DNA of 64,000 bases from Lytechinus pictus (taxonomy: Eukaryota > Echinodermata > Echinoidea > Temnopleuroida > Toxopneustidae), in NCBI RefSeq assembly GCF_037042905.1, contig NC_087252.1, positions 4,215,501 through 4,279,500 on the forward strand, given 5' to 3'. Below are positions 48,534-61,900 of this stretch, in pieces (within the stretch, counting starts at the first letter, position 1; each line of letters begins with the position of its first letter). The translations under genes were made by a program, and so were the position numbers. Below the pieces are notes generated by a model, which was not told where the DNA came from, made no database searches, and worked only from the letters and a program-made list of their open reading frames with translations.

Positions 48534-48910
48534 ATGTACATGTATGTATGTATATATTCGTTTTTAGTTTTTATATTGCATGCGCAATTAATAAATGAGC
48601 TGAATTAATGGTTTTATTGTATTGATATGCTAGCTAGCGTACATAATGTGTTATGGTCTCATGTGTTGTGATTAATCTACGATTCGAGGTACGAGCATTT
48701 TATTTGTTGCAAATATATATATATGCGATATTGATGATGATGACGATTTAAAAATGAACTCACTCATGCGTGAATGAGAAATAATCTAAGTAATTTCAGA
48801 TGAAAGAGGAGATTCTAAGCTTTACAATGGTAGGTCATTTGTCTATTGTATTTGTGATTAAGTTATGATAAATCATCGCTAAATCTCGGTTTCGTTTTTT
48901 CTGGGACGCA

Positions 48911-48993
<83 letters not shown>

Positions 48994-49220
48994 ATGTACA
49001 TGTATGTATGTATATATTCGTTTTTAGTTTTTATATTGCATGCGCAATTAATAAATGAGCTGAATTAATGGTTTTATTGTATTGATATGCTAGCTAGCGT
49101 ACATAATGTGTTATGGTCTCATGTGTTGTGATTAATCTACGATTCGAGGTACGAGCATTTTATTTGTTGCAAATATATATATATGCGATATTGATGATGA
49201 TGACGATTTAAAAATGAACT
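48285..49220 (+). repeat. almost exact 0.47-kb tandem duplication
   Basis: 48285-48758 and 48759-49220 are the same sequence (fold-back arm end, (TA)n, GTAGTATGTACATGTATG, down to GACGATTTAAAAATGAACT). They differ, as far as I can see, only in (TA)n length. The junction breaks inside the fold-back arm at CTCACTCATGCG. Confidence 0.9.
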
Positions 49221-49429
49221 TTCATCTAGGAGATGAAAGTAGTGGGATTGGCACTACCCACAATTTTCATCACCATCACAATTTTTTTCATTATTTATGA
49301 TAACCTTGCAAACATCGCACGATGCATTTACTCTTAGATAAATTTATGTAACCTACTTCCGAAAATCAGTTTTGTTCTATTTTCTTTCACCCGCCTTGAC
49401 TTTGAGTGTGTGTTTGTGTGTACGGGTGG

Positions 49430-51260
49430 GTAAGGGGGTGTGTGTGTGTTTCTACGTGTGTGTGTGTGTTTGGGAGTGAGGGTGTCCGCGCGTGTGTGAG
49501 AGAGATATTGAGACGGGCGTAATTGAGATAGAAAAAGGAGTTAGAGAGTGGTGGGCTGACCTAAACTTACGGAAAAGGGGTTAATCGGGAGAGAAAGATA
49601 GAGAGAGAACGAGGGGGGGGGGGGGAGTGTGTGTGTACGAAAAGAATCAAGAGGAAAGACGACGATTTATTAACAAACGAACATGTGCAAATGTGTTTAA
49701 AAATATCGTATACATCTTGATTAAAAAACTATATTTTCTACCTAAGACTAGGCCTACACCCTTAAACAACGTATTTTCATTGTTTAATATTTCATTTCAT
49801 AAGCAAATGAATTCAAAATCATTGGAAGTAAATGATCCTCAGATTAATGTATGCAATTTGGCGGATCTTTCAGAACGAAAAATACACTCATAATTTGAGA
49901 GAACATGATAGCAAAAAGTGTTAGAAAAACCCCAACAAAACAGAAAACTGATATCACAATATTCTCCCCCCCCCAAAAAAAAAAAAACAATCTGCAGATG
50001 CTCAAATAAATCAAAATCATCCCGGTTTGATTATTATTCTGAAAAGTAGAAAAAAAGAAGAATAACAAGAAGACAAAGCTGGGTCATCACATTTGGGACT
50101 TTCCCGTTAAAGGGGAAGTTCACACTGACAAATAGTATATTATAAAAATTGCAAAAAATAAATAATAACATATTGGTGAAGTCTTGAGGAAAATCCATCA
50201 AAACTTAAAAGTAATTAGAACATTTTGATTTGTGACGTCACATATGAGCAGCTTCACATGTATCGTGAATAAAAAATTATTTCACACCTAGTTATGAAAA
50301 AAACTAAGTTATTTTAAACCATTTTTAAAAAGTGAACTTTATGCGTTTAATATTACATAACATATGGAACAGCTGTTCGTATATGATGTCACAATAAAAA
50401 AAACCTTCAAATTCTAATAACTAGCTTACAAGAGGAGTGATCAAATAGCACTGTCACATCTGGAAGCACTTTCACGGAAAAAAAATTAAAGAGGATCTGA
50501 AAATAAACAATATAGGTCAAAAGGGAATACTCTGCCATCAGACCCCCCCCCCCCACCTCCCCTCGAACGCTAGTGGTAAGACCTGGTTATTTTGGTGGGT
50601 GAAAGCGCTTTGGGCATGTGTGAATGTGAGTGAGGGTGAGGATGTGTGTGTGTGTGTGTATATGTGAGGAATGGTGTGTGTGTGTGTGTGAGAGAGAGCG
50701 AGAGATAGTGAGACAAGGTGTAAATTAAGATAGAAAGTGGAGTCCGAGTCAGAGAGTGGTGGGCTGACCTAAACTTACGGAAAAGCGGTTAATCGGGAGA
50801 GAAAGAAAGAGAGAGAGAGTAAGAATAGAGTAAGAGGAGAGACGTAGCTTTACAAAAAACAACATGTGCAGATATGTTTAATTGTTTACACGACATATTT
50901 TGCAATATCTTATACATTCTAATTATGAAATACTATATTTTCTTCTTAAGTTTACACCCCCCCAAAAAAAACGTATTTTAAAGATTTAATATTTCATTTT
51001 ATCTGAAAATGAATTCAAAGTTATGGTAATGAATGATCTTCAGATTGATTTCCCAAGACTGTAAAGGACTTTGACTATGCTAATTAGCGAATTTTTCAGA
51101 ACGAAAGTTACATTAATAATTTGAGAAGACTATGGTATAAAAAAACAAAAACAAAACCAAAATAGAGAGTACCCGTGAATATCACAACATCTTACCCAAA
51201 TAAAAAGAATACAATCTGCAGATGCTTAAATAAATAAAACAATCGAATCTCCGTTCGATT
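49430..51260 (+). repeat. diverged 1.2-kb direct duplication
   Basis: GTGGTGGGCTGACCTAAACT (49547 and 50757), the following GGAAAAGNGGTTAATCGGGAG, ATGTGCA-ATNTGTTTAA and TCTGCAGATGCT (about 49991 and 51215) recur in the same order, with GT-rich simple repeats at the start of each copy. The second copy has accumulated substitutions and indels. No gene is seen. Confidence 0.75.
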
Positions 51261-52139
51261 ATTAATACTTGTTATATTCTACATGACGAAATTTGCACCC
51301 CAAGTGGATTTGAGAAAAGCTAACCTTACCTTGGGATGCAGATCAAGGATAACTAAGGGGAGGGGCATCAAAAGGCAACCAATTTCTTCTCCAGTCAAAT
51401 ATGATATGAAATACTAATTACAAAAAATAATAAGAGAACAAAGCTAAAGTCATTACATTTTCCGTTAAGTTATTTTTGAAGAAAAAACTCTAATTCACAC
51501 CACACCATTCTTATAATCTGTTATATTTTTTTATCTTAATCCGAAATTTTCATGTAAAAGTGTGCGTGTGTGTGGAGGGGGGGGGGGGCTAGCAAATCAT
51601 CAAAGCATAGACCTACCTTTAAGACTTTATAATACATGCATTACAATTCTGGATATAATTTCATTACTTAAATTACATAAATTCCTAAATCGTGTGTTAA
51701 ATTATGCTACACCTAAAATCGCTGTTACAGTCATCTATCGAAAACAAATATATTAAGCCAACCAAATGAATAAGGAATACACAAAAAGGGGGCTCAGCTA
51801 AGGTGCACCTTAATCATGTTAATATGTTCGAATTGTGACAAAATGCTATTTCCAAGCTCAAAAGGAACACATAGGGCCAACATTAAATGCGGCACGATCA
51901 TTTTTCTTTTTTTCATATTTGTACTCAAATCAATATTTTGTTTGAATGCTGGAGTTATCATGATTTTCATGATTAATTTGTCATTTTGATTTTTTTAACA
52001 CTAAGAATTTTCCTTGCAGGCTTAAATTACAGTAAACAGACTCTGTAAATTTACTATATGTCAAGTACTTTCGCAAGGAGACTAAATTGAACAGTGCTAA
52101 ATTAGAATACACGTCATTACTTACTGGTCTGACTAGCTT

Positions 52140-52450
52140 CCTATAGGGGATGGTGTGATTATAATTTGCTATAGCTCCTGTGAGTACTGAGCTGAGCCGG
52201 GTTGCCCCTTAAATTGTCGGTGAACGGAGCAGCAAGCAGAGGGCACCAGACCTCACCAGGATGTAGCTAGGAATTCCCGTGGGTGAGGCAAAACTGTACC
52301 TCAGTAACTTAAGATCTCTCTCTTCTTGTTTTACTTCGTTTACATTTATAATTATAGTTGTTATATGTACTTATGTATATCTAAAGGAACTCTAACTGCG
52401 CTAGCGCCATGAGCGTCTCTGGAAGGTTTGTGCGCTCAATAAGACGTCAC
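52140..52450. repeat. interspersed repeat, reverse-oriented relative of 44050-44330
   Basis: GGTGAACGGAGCAGCAAGC and CCATGAGCGTCTCTGGA are reverse complements of motifs in the last intron of gene 2. Length and family are unknown. Confidence 0.5.
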
Positions 52451-52477
52451 TATTACCACCATTATTATTTAATTTGA

Positions 52478-52797
52478 TAATAATGATAATATTCCGCTTT
52501 TATATAGCGCTTAATACATCGGAACAACGTCACTAAAGCACTTTAAAGATTATGTTATTTCCCCGGTCATAGGATCCTGGTATGCCCGCGTACAATGTAC
52601 GCACCTTCTCCACTCCCTTGCAAGGCATACTACATAGACTTTCGCATCCTACCGAGTACCCATTTAACATCTGGGTGGAGAGTGGCAAATTGTGGATTGA
52701 CACCTTGCCAAAGGACGTTAGGCCATGGTGGGATTCGAACACACGACCCTCTGATTACAAGGCGAGAGTCAGAACCGTTACACCACGACACTTGTTA
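52478..52797 (-). mobile_element. tRNA-derived SINE
   Basis: The minus-strand head has a TGTCGTGGTGTAACGG A-box region and a GTTCGAATCC B box, with a tail of AGCGCTATATAAAAGCGG and ATT repeats. TTAATTT occurs at both borders and may be the target duplication. Confidence 0.8.
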
Positions 52798-53139
52798 ATT
52801 TATAATTTTCACATTTTTTCACAGACAATGGGAAAATATTCAATGAATACGCATGTCACTATGATTTAGACATTAGAAAATCGATTGCAATCGTTTTCTG
52901 GACGGTCCGGTTAATATTTTTCGGAAAATGTGAGAATTTATGCCAAAATTTCCACGTTTTAGGTCAAAAATGTGCATGTGCATTAATATCTTTCTTTTTT
53001 ATCATTAACATCAACAACTATTGCAAAATATCATCATTCGACACGTAAGGGGGTATATGACGGAAAATATTGATATGCTTCATGACGTAATTAATGTCTT
53101 AACTTGCACCTTAAATCATAGTCCCGCAAGAGCCTGTCA

Positions 53140-53960
53140 AAGGTGAAAATATCGTGCTTTTTGGAGCCCCTAATGTGACGAAATGGTGTTTTGGCTACAG
53201 AGGAAAACAACTTTTATTGTCTTGAAATCACTTGGTGGCAAAAGAGTAGGCTTTTCGCTATCAGTTACTTAAAAAGAAGCGATGGCACAACAAATTCTAC
53301 CCCCTCAGGGGGCTGCCGACGTCACCAACCCCTTTTTGTATTTTGCCAATTTGTTGGAAAATTCGCAATTTTTTTGCCCCATTGAGGCAAAAGGCGTTTC
53401 CCCTTTGCAGTAAACCACTGTCGTGTTTTGTCAGCACTAGGGGATGAAAAGAATGATTTTCCGCTATCAGCTGAATGTAAAGAAGTGCTGCCACAGCAAA
53501 GCCTACGGTCGACCCCTCAGGGGTTTGCCAAAGTCACACACCCCTTTTCCATATTTTTGGAAAAATCTATAAATTCGGAGCCCTCATTGAGGCAAAAAGG
53601 CGTTTCTGCTATATAGTAAGCCACTTTTATTGTCCTAAAACAACTTTGAAACAAAGAGTAGCCTTTCATCTATCTGCTTCATATATAAAGAAGTACTGGC
53701 ATATCGAAGCCTACATCTCTCAGGGGGCTGATTAATCACCCACCCCTTTTCCGTATTTTGTCAATTTATGTGAAAATCTGCCAATTTGGAGGTCCCATTG
53801 AGGCAATACGGTGTTTCTGCTCTATAGCTCTATACCATTTCAATTGTTTTGTAACCACTTGAAGATAAATAACTTTCCTCTATCAGCTACATATAAAGAA
53901 GTGCTGGCACAGCAAAGCCTACCCCCTCAAGGGTGTCTGAAGTCTCCCCACCCTTTTGTC
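53140..53960 (+). repeat. four-copy satellite of about 206-bp units
   Basis: CTATCAG..., AAAGAAGTGCTGGCACAGCA and CCCCTCAGGGG-type motifs recur near 53258, 53460, 53666 and 53877, with CCCATTGAGGCAAAAGGCG between them. Several copies keep partly parallel open frames (FPLSAECKEVLPQQSL and FPLSATYKEVLAQQSL), probably by sequence similarity alone. Confidence 0.8.
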
Positions 53961-53994
53961 TATTTTCCCTCTTTATCAAAAAAATCGCGGGCAA

Positions 53995-54790
53995 ACATAA
54001 CACTGAAATTTAATCAAAATCTGACAAAGAATAAACAAAGTTAATTATGATACTCTAAAGATTTGCATTATTTCGGAGAAACAGTTCTAGGCATGTCATC
54101 ATGCATATTCAATGAGCAAACTGATGATGTCATATAACCCGCATGTTCTTATGCATTTTACAATGTGAAATTTTGTTAAATCCCCGTTTTTCCTCCAAGA
54201 ATTAAAAAAAATCAACAGACAACTAAATCGATGCACTAGATACTCATTGCTACGATTTATTATAACCATAACCATATGTATGAAAATATGAAGTAGTGAT
54301 TCACGTAATAAGAAAATAGAAAGTGGGGGACATCAGAGGGAGGGTCGTGGTCTTGTGGTTAAGACTCTCGTCTTTTAATCTGAAGGACATGGATTCGATT
54401 CCAAGCCACTGGTGTTTTCCTACAGTAAGAAATTTACCCACATTGAGCTGCACTCAAACCAGGTGAGGTAAATGAGTACCGGCAGGAAGTAATTCCTCCA
54501 AAAAAAAATGTGCGCACCGGAATCGGTAGACCAGCTTAGCCGGGGATAGGAGCCCCTTGAGCACCTAGGAAGGTGGATATATGCACCATACAGATTATTT
54601 CATTATTTTTATCACCAGCCATCCAATAATTACGTGCATATAATTATAATTGTTTCACAAAATATCGCTAAAATTCAAAATACTATAACTTAGATATTTG
54701 CTATCAGATTTTGATAAAATATTCAGAATTTTGCTTGCTGAATTCTTTCCTATTTACTGAAATATAATTATTTTCATCCTGAATACCTCT
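53995..54790. mobile_element. fold-back element carrying a SINE
   Basis: CTGAAATTTAATCAAAATCTG and an AACTTTG-type motif at the left are mirrored by CAGATTTTGATAAAATATTCAG at the right. It is of the same general family as 46290-46865. A SINE in + orientation interrupts it. Confidence 0.5.
54332..54600 (+). mobile_element. tRNA-derived SINE
   Basis: The head GGTCGTGGTCTTGTGGTTAA with a GGATTCGATTCC B box is followed by the body motifs seen in the other copies (AAGAAATTTACCCACA, AGGTGAGGTAAATGAGTAC, GGAAGTAATTCC) and ends in an ATT-rich tail. Confidence 0.8.
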
Positions 54791-55253
54791 TTATCCCATA
54801 GCTGCACATATATATATGATAATAATATTGAAATATTAGTAAGCCTACGCCGAAAATGATACCAAGTCCTGGGTAAAAGACTACCAAGGCGGGGAATTCC
54901 CCGGGGAATTCCACGCAACATTTGACCCCAGTTTGCTTGTATTCAACCCATATTTTCATGTTTCGTTTGCAATCACTAAACATCACCAAATACATGTATT
55001 TCATCGTTCTCATGATCATTCTCTAGTGCTCCCTATCTTCCTATTCACTTTGATAGTCCTCAGTGGTGATAGTTCCCCATGACCACATGCTATACGTCAG
55101 TTAATATGCAGCATTAGCATTGTATCAACGGATTCAGAGATGTATCGATAATCATCAAACAGCAGGATTTGATTGGCAGCCATCTAATGTAATCAGCATT
55201 ATCATTTTGAAGAATTAAAGCGGCCGTATCTCTTGTCAACCAAGGCTACAACA

Positions 55254-55857
55254 ATGTTCACTCTTAATCTCAGGAGAACGTGTTTCATCTTCATTGTCTT
55301 TCTGCATTGTTTTGTAGTTTCATCGTGTGAGTATTGACTTTTTTCTCTCATTCTTCTCATGTTGATGGATAAAGGAATCTCTATTAATATTATGTGCCCC
55401 TTTTCCTCATGATGAATATTAACAGCACAATACAGAGGAGCCTCGTCGAGATGAGAAAATATACTTTTGTTTTCACGATTTTTTTTAACCTTTTTCTTTA
55501 AGTTAAGGCATGAGAAATAAACATTCTTTAACATATCTTTTTAATAGATATGGATAAATTGTATTTATTATAATGAAAACAAGTTTGTAACCAAAGACTG
55601 AATTACACGAATCTGTACAGAGTAAAAATTATGTACATTTTGCAAACAGGTAATAAAGATGCCTAATACCCCTATGTTGGGCATTGATTATGATACATGA
55701 TCAATTAGAACTTAAAAAATACAATATATCCATAATTATAGGATATAATAATAATAAAACAATAGGGTTTGTATAGCGCACGTATCCACCTTGGTTGGTG
55801 CCCAAGGCGCTCATATATTACCCCGGCTAAGCTAGTCTACATAATACACATTATGCA

Positions 55858-55940
<83 letters not shown>

Positions 55941-58900
55941 TAATATAAATTACGAAGAGGTTTTTTTTTTCTGGTTGCAAAAGGGGTTACATCATTTTTG
56001 GACCTTTCCAAGAGAAATCAGGTTTTTTAAATCTCCCAGCTATATTCTTATGAGAAACTAAATTGGCATGATGTACTACCCTATCATGTGAACATAACAT
56101 TGGGTGTAAAAGAAATATACGTGTCTTCATTTTTTATATACATTATTTTTTAAAATATAGTTGTGGATCTAACCCCTTTTGACCAAACTGAAATGCAACA
56201 AAAGCGTGGATAGAGATAAAGATAATGTTACAACTGCCCATAATCGTGTAATAGCTGTGGGGCGATTGTAACACTCGGTACACTTGACTTCTTATTTTGA
56301 AATGATAATAGCTTCTGTTAATCGCTAAACTTAACCAAACCCTATTCAAACGTCAAGCCTAGAATTGTATGATTTCGTTTTATTTAATGGAGTTGACAAG
56401 ACTGTCAAGTTTGGAAAATGTTGCTACAATGTTATTGTCCGCGGTCTCCCCTACTCTTGAAATGGGTTGGTCAATATTGTAACTATAGTATCCAATTCTA
56501 TTAACCAACGTTGGGTCGCATTAGTCTGAAGGCACATAACCTCATTGAGACTGATTTAAAAGTGTGTCTCAAAGCAAAGACTAGCTTAAATACAAAAAAT
56601 GATATTTCAATTCAGCGAGCAACAGGTCCATCAGTACACAAGGTGTTATAGGCTGCACCTTCAGACCCTTATGTTGAAGGGTTTGCAAAGCAGATTAAGG
56701 TTTACTGACACTTTTTGCCTAAACACATTGGTCATGAAATTGGCCAACTTTAGGTAGGTGAAAATTGCCCAATATGTGTTGTTCCTCGTTTGAATCGCAT
56801 TTATAATTAGAAATCAGGTTAAAAAAATAACGATTAATTAAAATCGGACTCGTGAGAAGATAACCCCCCCCCCCCCCCCGAAACGCATATTTGGCCTACT
56901 AATGCGAATGCGTCGGAACTGTGCAGAAGTTAGTATTTTGACTACTCGAAAATCGACAAGATCGATATACAGTATACCTAAAAAACAATTTCCCGTAACT
57001 ATTCCATTCCTGGATTATAATTCTACTTAGTTGTATTCTAGATAGTTCATGATAAATTTGCACACGCAAAATGTTTTGGTGAAAGGCATGCAAATCCATG
57101 TAAATAATATAGGCAATGTAACGTCTGTGGGGGAATCCCAGTGGGAATTCCCATTAAAGCTTGCCGTGTACTTGTAAACACCAAAGTTGTGAAAAGCATA
57201 TGTAAGGGGAATATAAGAATGAAGGGTAGGAAGAGAAATGAAATAGCTTACAAAAGCTAGCATACAATGGGATCTAGTGGCGGATCCAGGGGAGGGGGGC
57301 ACATCCAAATTGTTTAATGTAGATATGCCGTTTTTATCCAAGCGTGCCCCCACCCCCCCCCCCCGTTTGAAAGTGAGGTCCATTTTTTTCTTGCTTTTCA
57401 AATTTTCCCCGCAGACGAAATGACCTTAATTTAAAGTGAAGACTTTTTTCTTTTTTTTTCTTGTCAAATTTTCCGCGGACGAAATGACATTGAATTTTTG
57501 GTAAATACTCATGTTTTTTTTTTTTTTTTTTTGGGGGGGGAGGGCTCCGTGTCTGTCAAATTTCAATCGGGAAATGTGCCCTTTCCCCTGATAGAAAATC
57601 CTGGATCCGCCCCTGACGGTATCCGAAATATATAGAATTAAAGAAAATCATTAAAAAAAAGTGAACGAAAAAAATTCTAACATGATTGTTTTCCTTGAAG
57701 CGGAAGCTTCAAGGGACCCGGTTGTGTTCACTTTGAGTGCCAAGTTACTATCAGATTAAGTAAGGATTTCTTCACAAGGTGAATCTAAATTATACAGGGT
57801 GTTTCAAAAAAGGGTAACCGAAGTTCAAAGGTCAGCTGTATTAAAAAATGCATAATATAGTTTTTTTTTATTTCTACTCTACATAAGTTCGTATCTCATT
57901 ATTTTTAATTTGGCACCTTGCTTGCGTCACAATTGTAACGGGTCACATAGTTCTGGTCCATCGAAAGCGAAGGGTTCAAAACCGACTTTTTCAAGTTTTA
58001 ATGTACATGCACGAAACCCACTTTGTTGTAAGGTTTTGGTTTCATCACAGTTTTTGTTTTAAATTATATTGAAATGCTATCCCCTCTGTAAACGTTTTGT
58101 GAGTGACTGGCATTTACATATCAACTGCCTAGCTTCAATCTCTGTTGAACAAGTTCATAGCTATCTTTAGCACCAACACCTCCAAAGTTTTCACACTACC
58201 ATCCTTGTCGACGCTGCACTTCTCTTCTAATCATTGCATTACAGGATTGTGATCTTATGCCAAACAATGTGCTCAACCAAATTTTCATCTAGACACATGT
58301 AACATTCATTTGCAAAGAAAAACAAATCAGAAGGGTAACATTTTCCCTAAAATTTGCAAAGAAAAACTCTGAAGAGACTAAAACCTTACAACAAAGTGGG
58401 TTCTGTGCATGTCCATGACTTGTGTATTAAAGCCTAAAACTTGGAAAACGTAGGTTTTGTACCCTTCACCTTTAATATAGCATAACTCTGTGACCCAGGA
58501 GATTAGTGAGGTAATCAAGGTAACAAAGTTAATAAAAATTTATGAGTTACTTGATTATGTAGATTAAAAATCACAAGAATAAATCATGTATTCTTGAAAA
58601 AGCTGACCTTTGAACTTTGTTAGAAACAGTAATACAGTGTACAATCTAGTAAACCAAAGTAGGTTTAAGTAAGTTATATTATAACATAATCGAAGGATGA
58701 AGGATTTATGTACATTGTTTGCACTGTGTACTAGTTTTAATTGTTTAAAATGGCATTTAGATTATTTAATCGTAGTTACGACCGAAAGAAATTTACGAAT
58801 ATGGTGAATAAAGACGAACTTTTGAACTTTTTTGAACGATCTATTAAAGGAAACTATTTTTTTTACCCTGTCAAATGTTTTCAATCATTCATATCTATCC

Positions 58901-61900
58901 AGGCATATTTGTATTAATTATGGATCATTTCCTATAATCAAGCTTTCGTGAAGACTGCAAATGAAGACCGCAATTATCATTCAAAGAGGTGCACAAACAT
59001 ATATGGGTTGTCTTGAGTAAATAGATAAACATCATCTGGGGGGCGTTTCATCAACAACTGACAACTTTCCTGGATTCTCTTTGGTTGAGAAGCACTGTTG
59101 ATATACTAACTGTCGGATAAAATAGGACTTGTGGGATAAAACGTCTGACAAGTCCTTTCATGAAACGCTACCCAGATGTTCGATGACCAGAGACATAATT
59201 TATGATTAAATTTGAAACGATTCGCCCTTTCTATATGCTAAAAACCCCGGAATTTACATTTTATATGTTTCTTTTTCTAGATTGATCTAGAGCGATCATT
59301 GTTATTGACACTTAAAGTAATTATAAATTGATCGAACTTTATTTCGACGCATCAATGCAGATTACGAATTAATTTTGTAATAAAGAAAACTTATCCTTAA
59401 ATATCCGTTTCATTCCATCCGATGCTTGAGGAATGGTTTCATGTTAGATATATGAAGCAAAATATTTAAAGCGGAAATTCACTATGATGATAATATACTG
59501 GTGAATGTGTGATGAAAATCTATCAAAAGAATAAGAGAGAGATTAGTTTTTAATGTTCTTGCCTTTGTGACGTCATATGCGAGCATTTCGATTTTTAATG
59601 GAATATGAGGAATACAGTTATTTTCCGAAAGGAGGGGTTATAAAATATTGTGTCTGATTTGTCTGCAAGCACAGCTATTTGACAGTTTAACCAATAACAG
59701 GTCTGGAGTAAAGACTAGTCTCCGTAAACTCTGTCTGTGTGAAATAGAGCCAGCCACAGTAAACAGTGAATCTAGTCTCACTCTTACAGACACTGTATTA
59801 CACATCATGTGGAAACCAAGGTTCTGTGCCTGTAGACTAGTGTTTGATGATCCATCACACATAACATTTTTCAAAATCATGAATGAGGAAATTGCATCAT
59901 TTTGAAGTTATATCACACAGCATCGAGAAGCTGCTAGTCTGTAAATCACAAAATAAACACTACAGAAAATGTCAAGAAATTCCATCATTCATTGACGGGT
60001 TTTCATCAGACTTTCACCAATGTTCTCTTGTAGTCTTCCTACTTTTATTAAAACCAACTTATTATCAGAGTGAATTTCACTTTAAGGTATACGCAAGTGA
60101 ATATCTGCTCGGGCCTGGAAAGCACTTCATGAAAACAGTGTTGTAGTGCCTTGATGCTCGGCCTTGGCCTTAAGGCCGCTTTTCAAAGCCTTGGCCTTGA
60201 ACATTCAAGCCTTGGCCTTAAGAGTGCCTTGGCCTTGGCCTTGAGGATTTTGAGCCTTGAAATTTTAAGGCATTTTCAAGGCATTTTCAAGGCTTTTTCA
60301 AGGCATTTCATATTTTGTACTTTCATTTGTTTTTATATAAGTAGGTACAAATGTTTAAATTGTTCTGTATATCTAATGACACTAGGGGTCAATACTACCT
60401 GTCAGCAGTACAGTGCGTATCAAAAAAAGTTTACACTTAGAAAAAGTCCTGTAAAATTATACATTTGTAATATCCTGAAGATTTTCCCACATTTTAACAT
60501 TGGTACAGATCCATTTAAGGAAATGACGATATAACTGTCGAAAAATATTTCCACTTGAGTGAGCACCACTTACTTTTGAAAAGTTAGTGAAAAATGATTT
60601 GCGCAGAACTTTGAAATAGTTATGAGAATAAAAGGAGACCTTAATCAAGAAGAACACGTTGAATTTAGCTAGTAAAATTTATTTGAAGATATCTTTCACC
60701 TTTTTTAAACTTGTTTCCTTGCCCAAAACACTTCAAAGAGTGCATTGCGCCCAACCTCACTTCCCCACAAACCAAGGCCATCAAGACGATATTTGCTTTA
60801 CACTGAGCTGTGATTTTCATGAAATGGCTAAGGCTTGATTTTCATCTTGTTAATCATTGTCAAGCTTGGGAAAAGTGTGGAGAAACAAGTATTAAATGAA
60901 AAATGAAATGTAAACCCACTTTAAATGATAAAAACTTAGTGAAAAAATGCTGGAGATGTCTGATGTAAACTTTTGTTCAGATTCAGCTATGTCCTTAAAT
61001 CCAGTTGGCACAAAAAGGGTTAAGTTTGTGCTTACTAAGTGTTGAAATTTCAATTCGGGTGGCAAAATTGTTACAAAATGCTTGAATGTATCCGTTTTAT
61101 CTAAATTGACTAAAAGTACAAGGGAAATGTATGAAAAATGTTTCGCAGGGTAAGTTTGATTTCGCCCGTTCCCCTTGACACAGCGTGAAAACGAGCATTT
61201 CTGCGCAAACAGATTTCTGCGAGCTTTACAAAAACGGACAGTGCTCACTCAAGTGTAACATTCTGTCAAAACTTTTACTTTCATTGGATAGATGAGACCC
61301 AAACCCAAGATCATATGTGAAAAAATTACCCACATGTTGTATATTTTTTATTTCCTAGGGCTTTTTCAAAGTGTAAACTTTTTTTGATACGCACTGTATA
61401 GCAGTTGCAGCAGCAGTAGTAGTACATGTAAATGTACTTAGCAGTGCCATCAATTTCAATATTTAAGAATTATCATCACATAATTAAGTAACAAAGAAAA
61501 CAGAAGTGATGAAAAATAACATTATTCATTAGTAATATGTTGTTTAAAAATGATGATAATGGCAAAATCAATGATAATGAAAATGATAAAGATTATAGTG
61601 ATTTTATGACTGGAATAATTCTGACAGATCTGACTGCAATTTTGACAACAGTTTTCATGAGAATAGCTACATGTAACTCTAAAGAATGACAACAAGGTTG
61701 ATTTCTATTCCATTAGGATTTTCCTTGTATTATCTTTGACCAACAAGAATGTTTCAAGTCTTAATGATATTCTGAAAAGTTTCGGTAAACTTGAACACAA
61801 CAGGCAAGACTGAGGAATGGGAAGAGAGATAGAGAGAATTAAGGGGAGGCTGGTTTGGCAGAATATACTGCTAAATCAGTTAATATGTTGATACGCAGTA

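Noticed and set aside
53995..54790. CRISPR-like or regularly interspaced repeat array in the 53-55 kb area
   Set aside because: The repeats are about 206-bp satellites and fold-backs in a eukaryotic context, not short direct repeats with unique spacers.
59638..59905. Overlapping 80- and 85-codon frames on opposite strands
   Set aside because: They sit inside an inverted-ended element and neither has a recognisable domain or codon pattern.
60892..61248. Transposase in the nested TA-flanked element
   Set aside because: The 118-codon frame shows no DDE/DDD-type motif and no similarity I can recognise.
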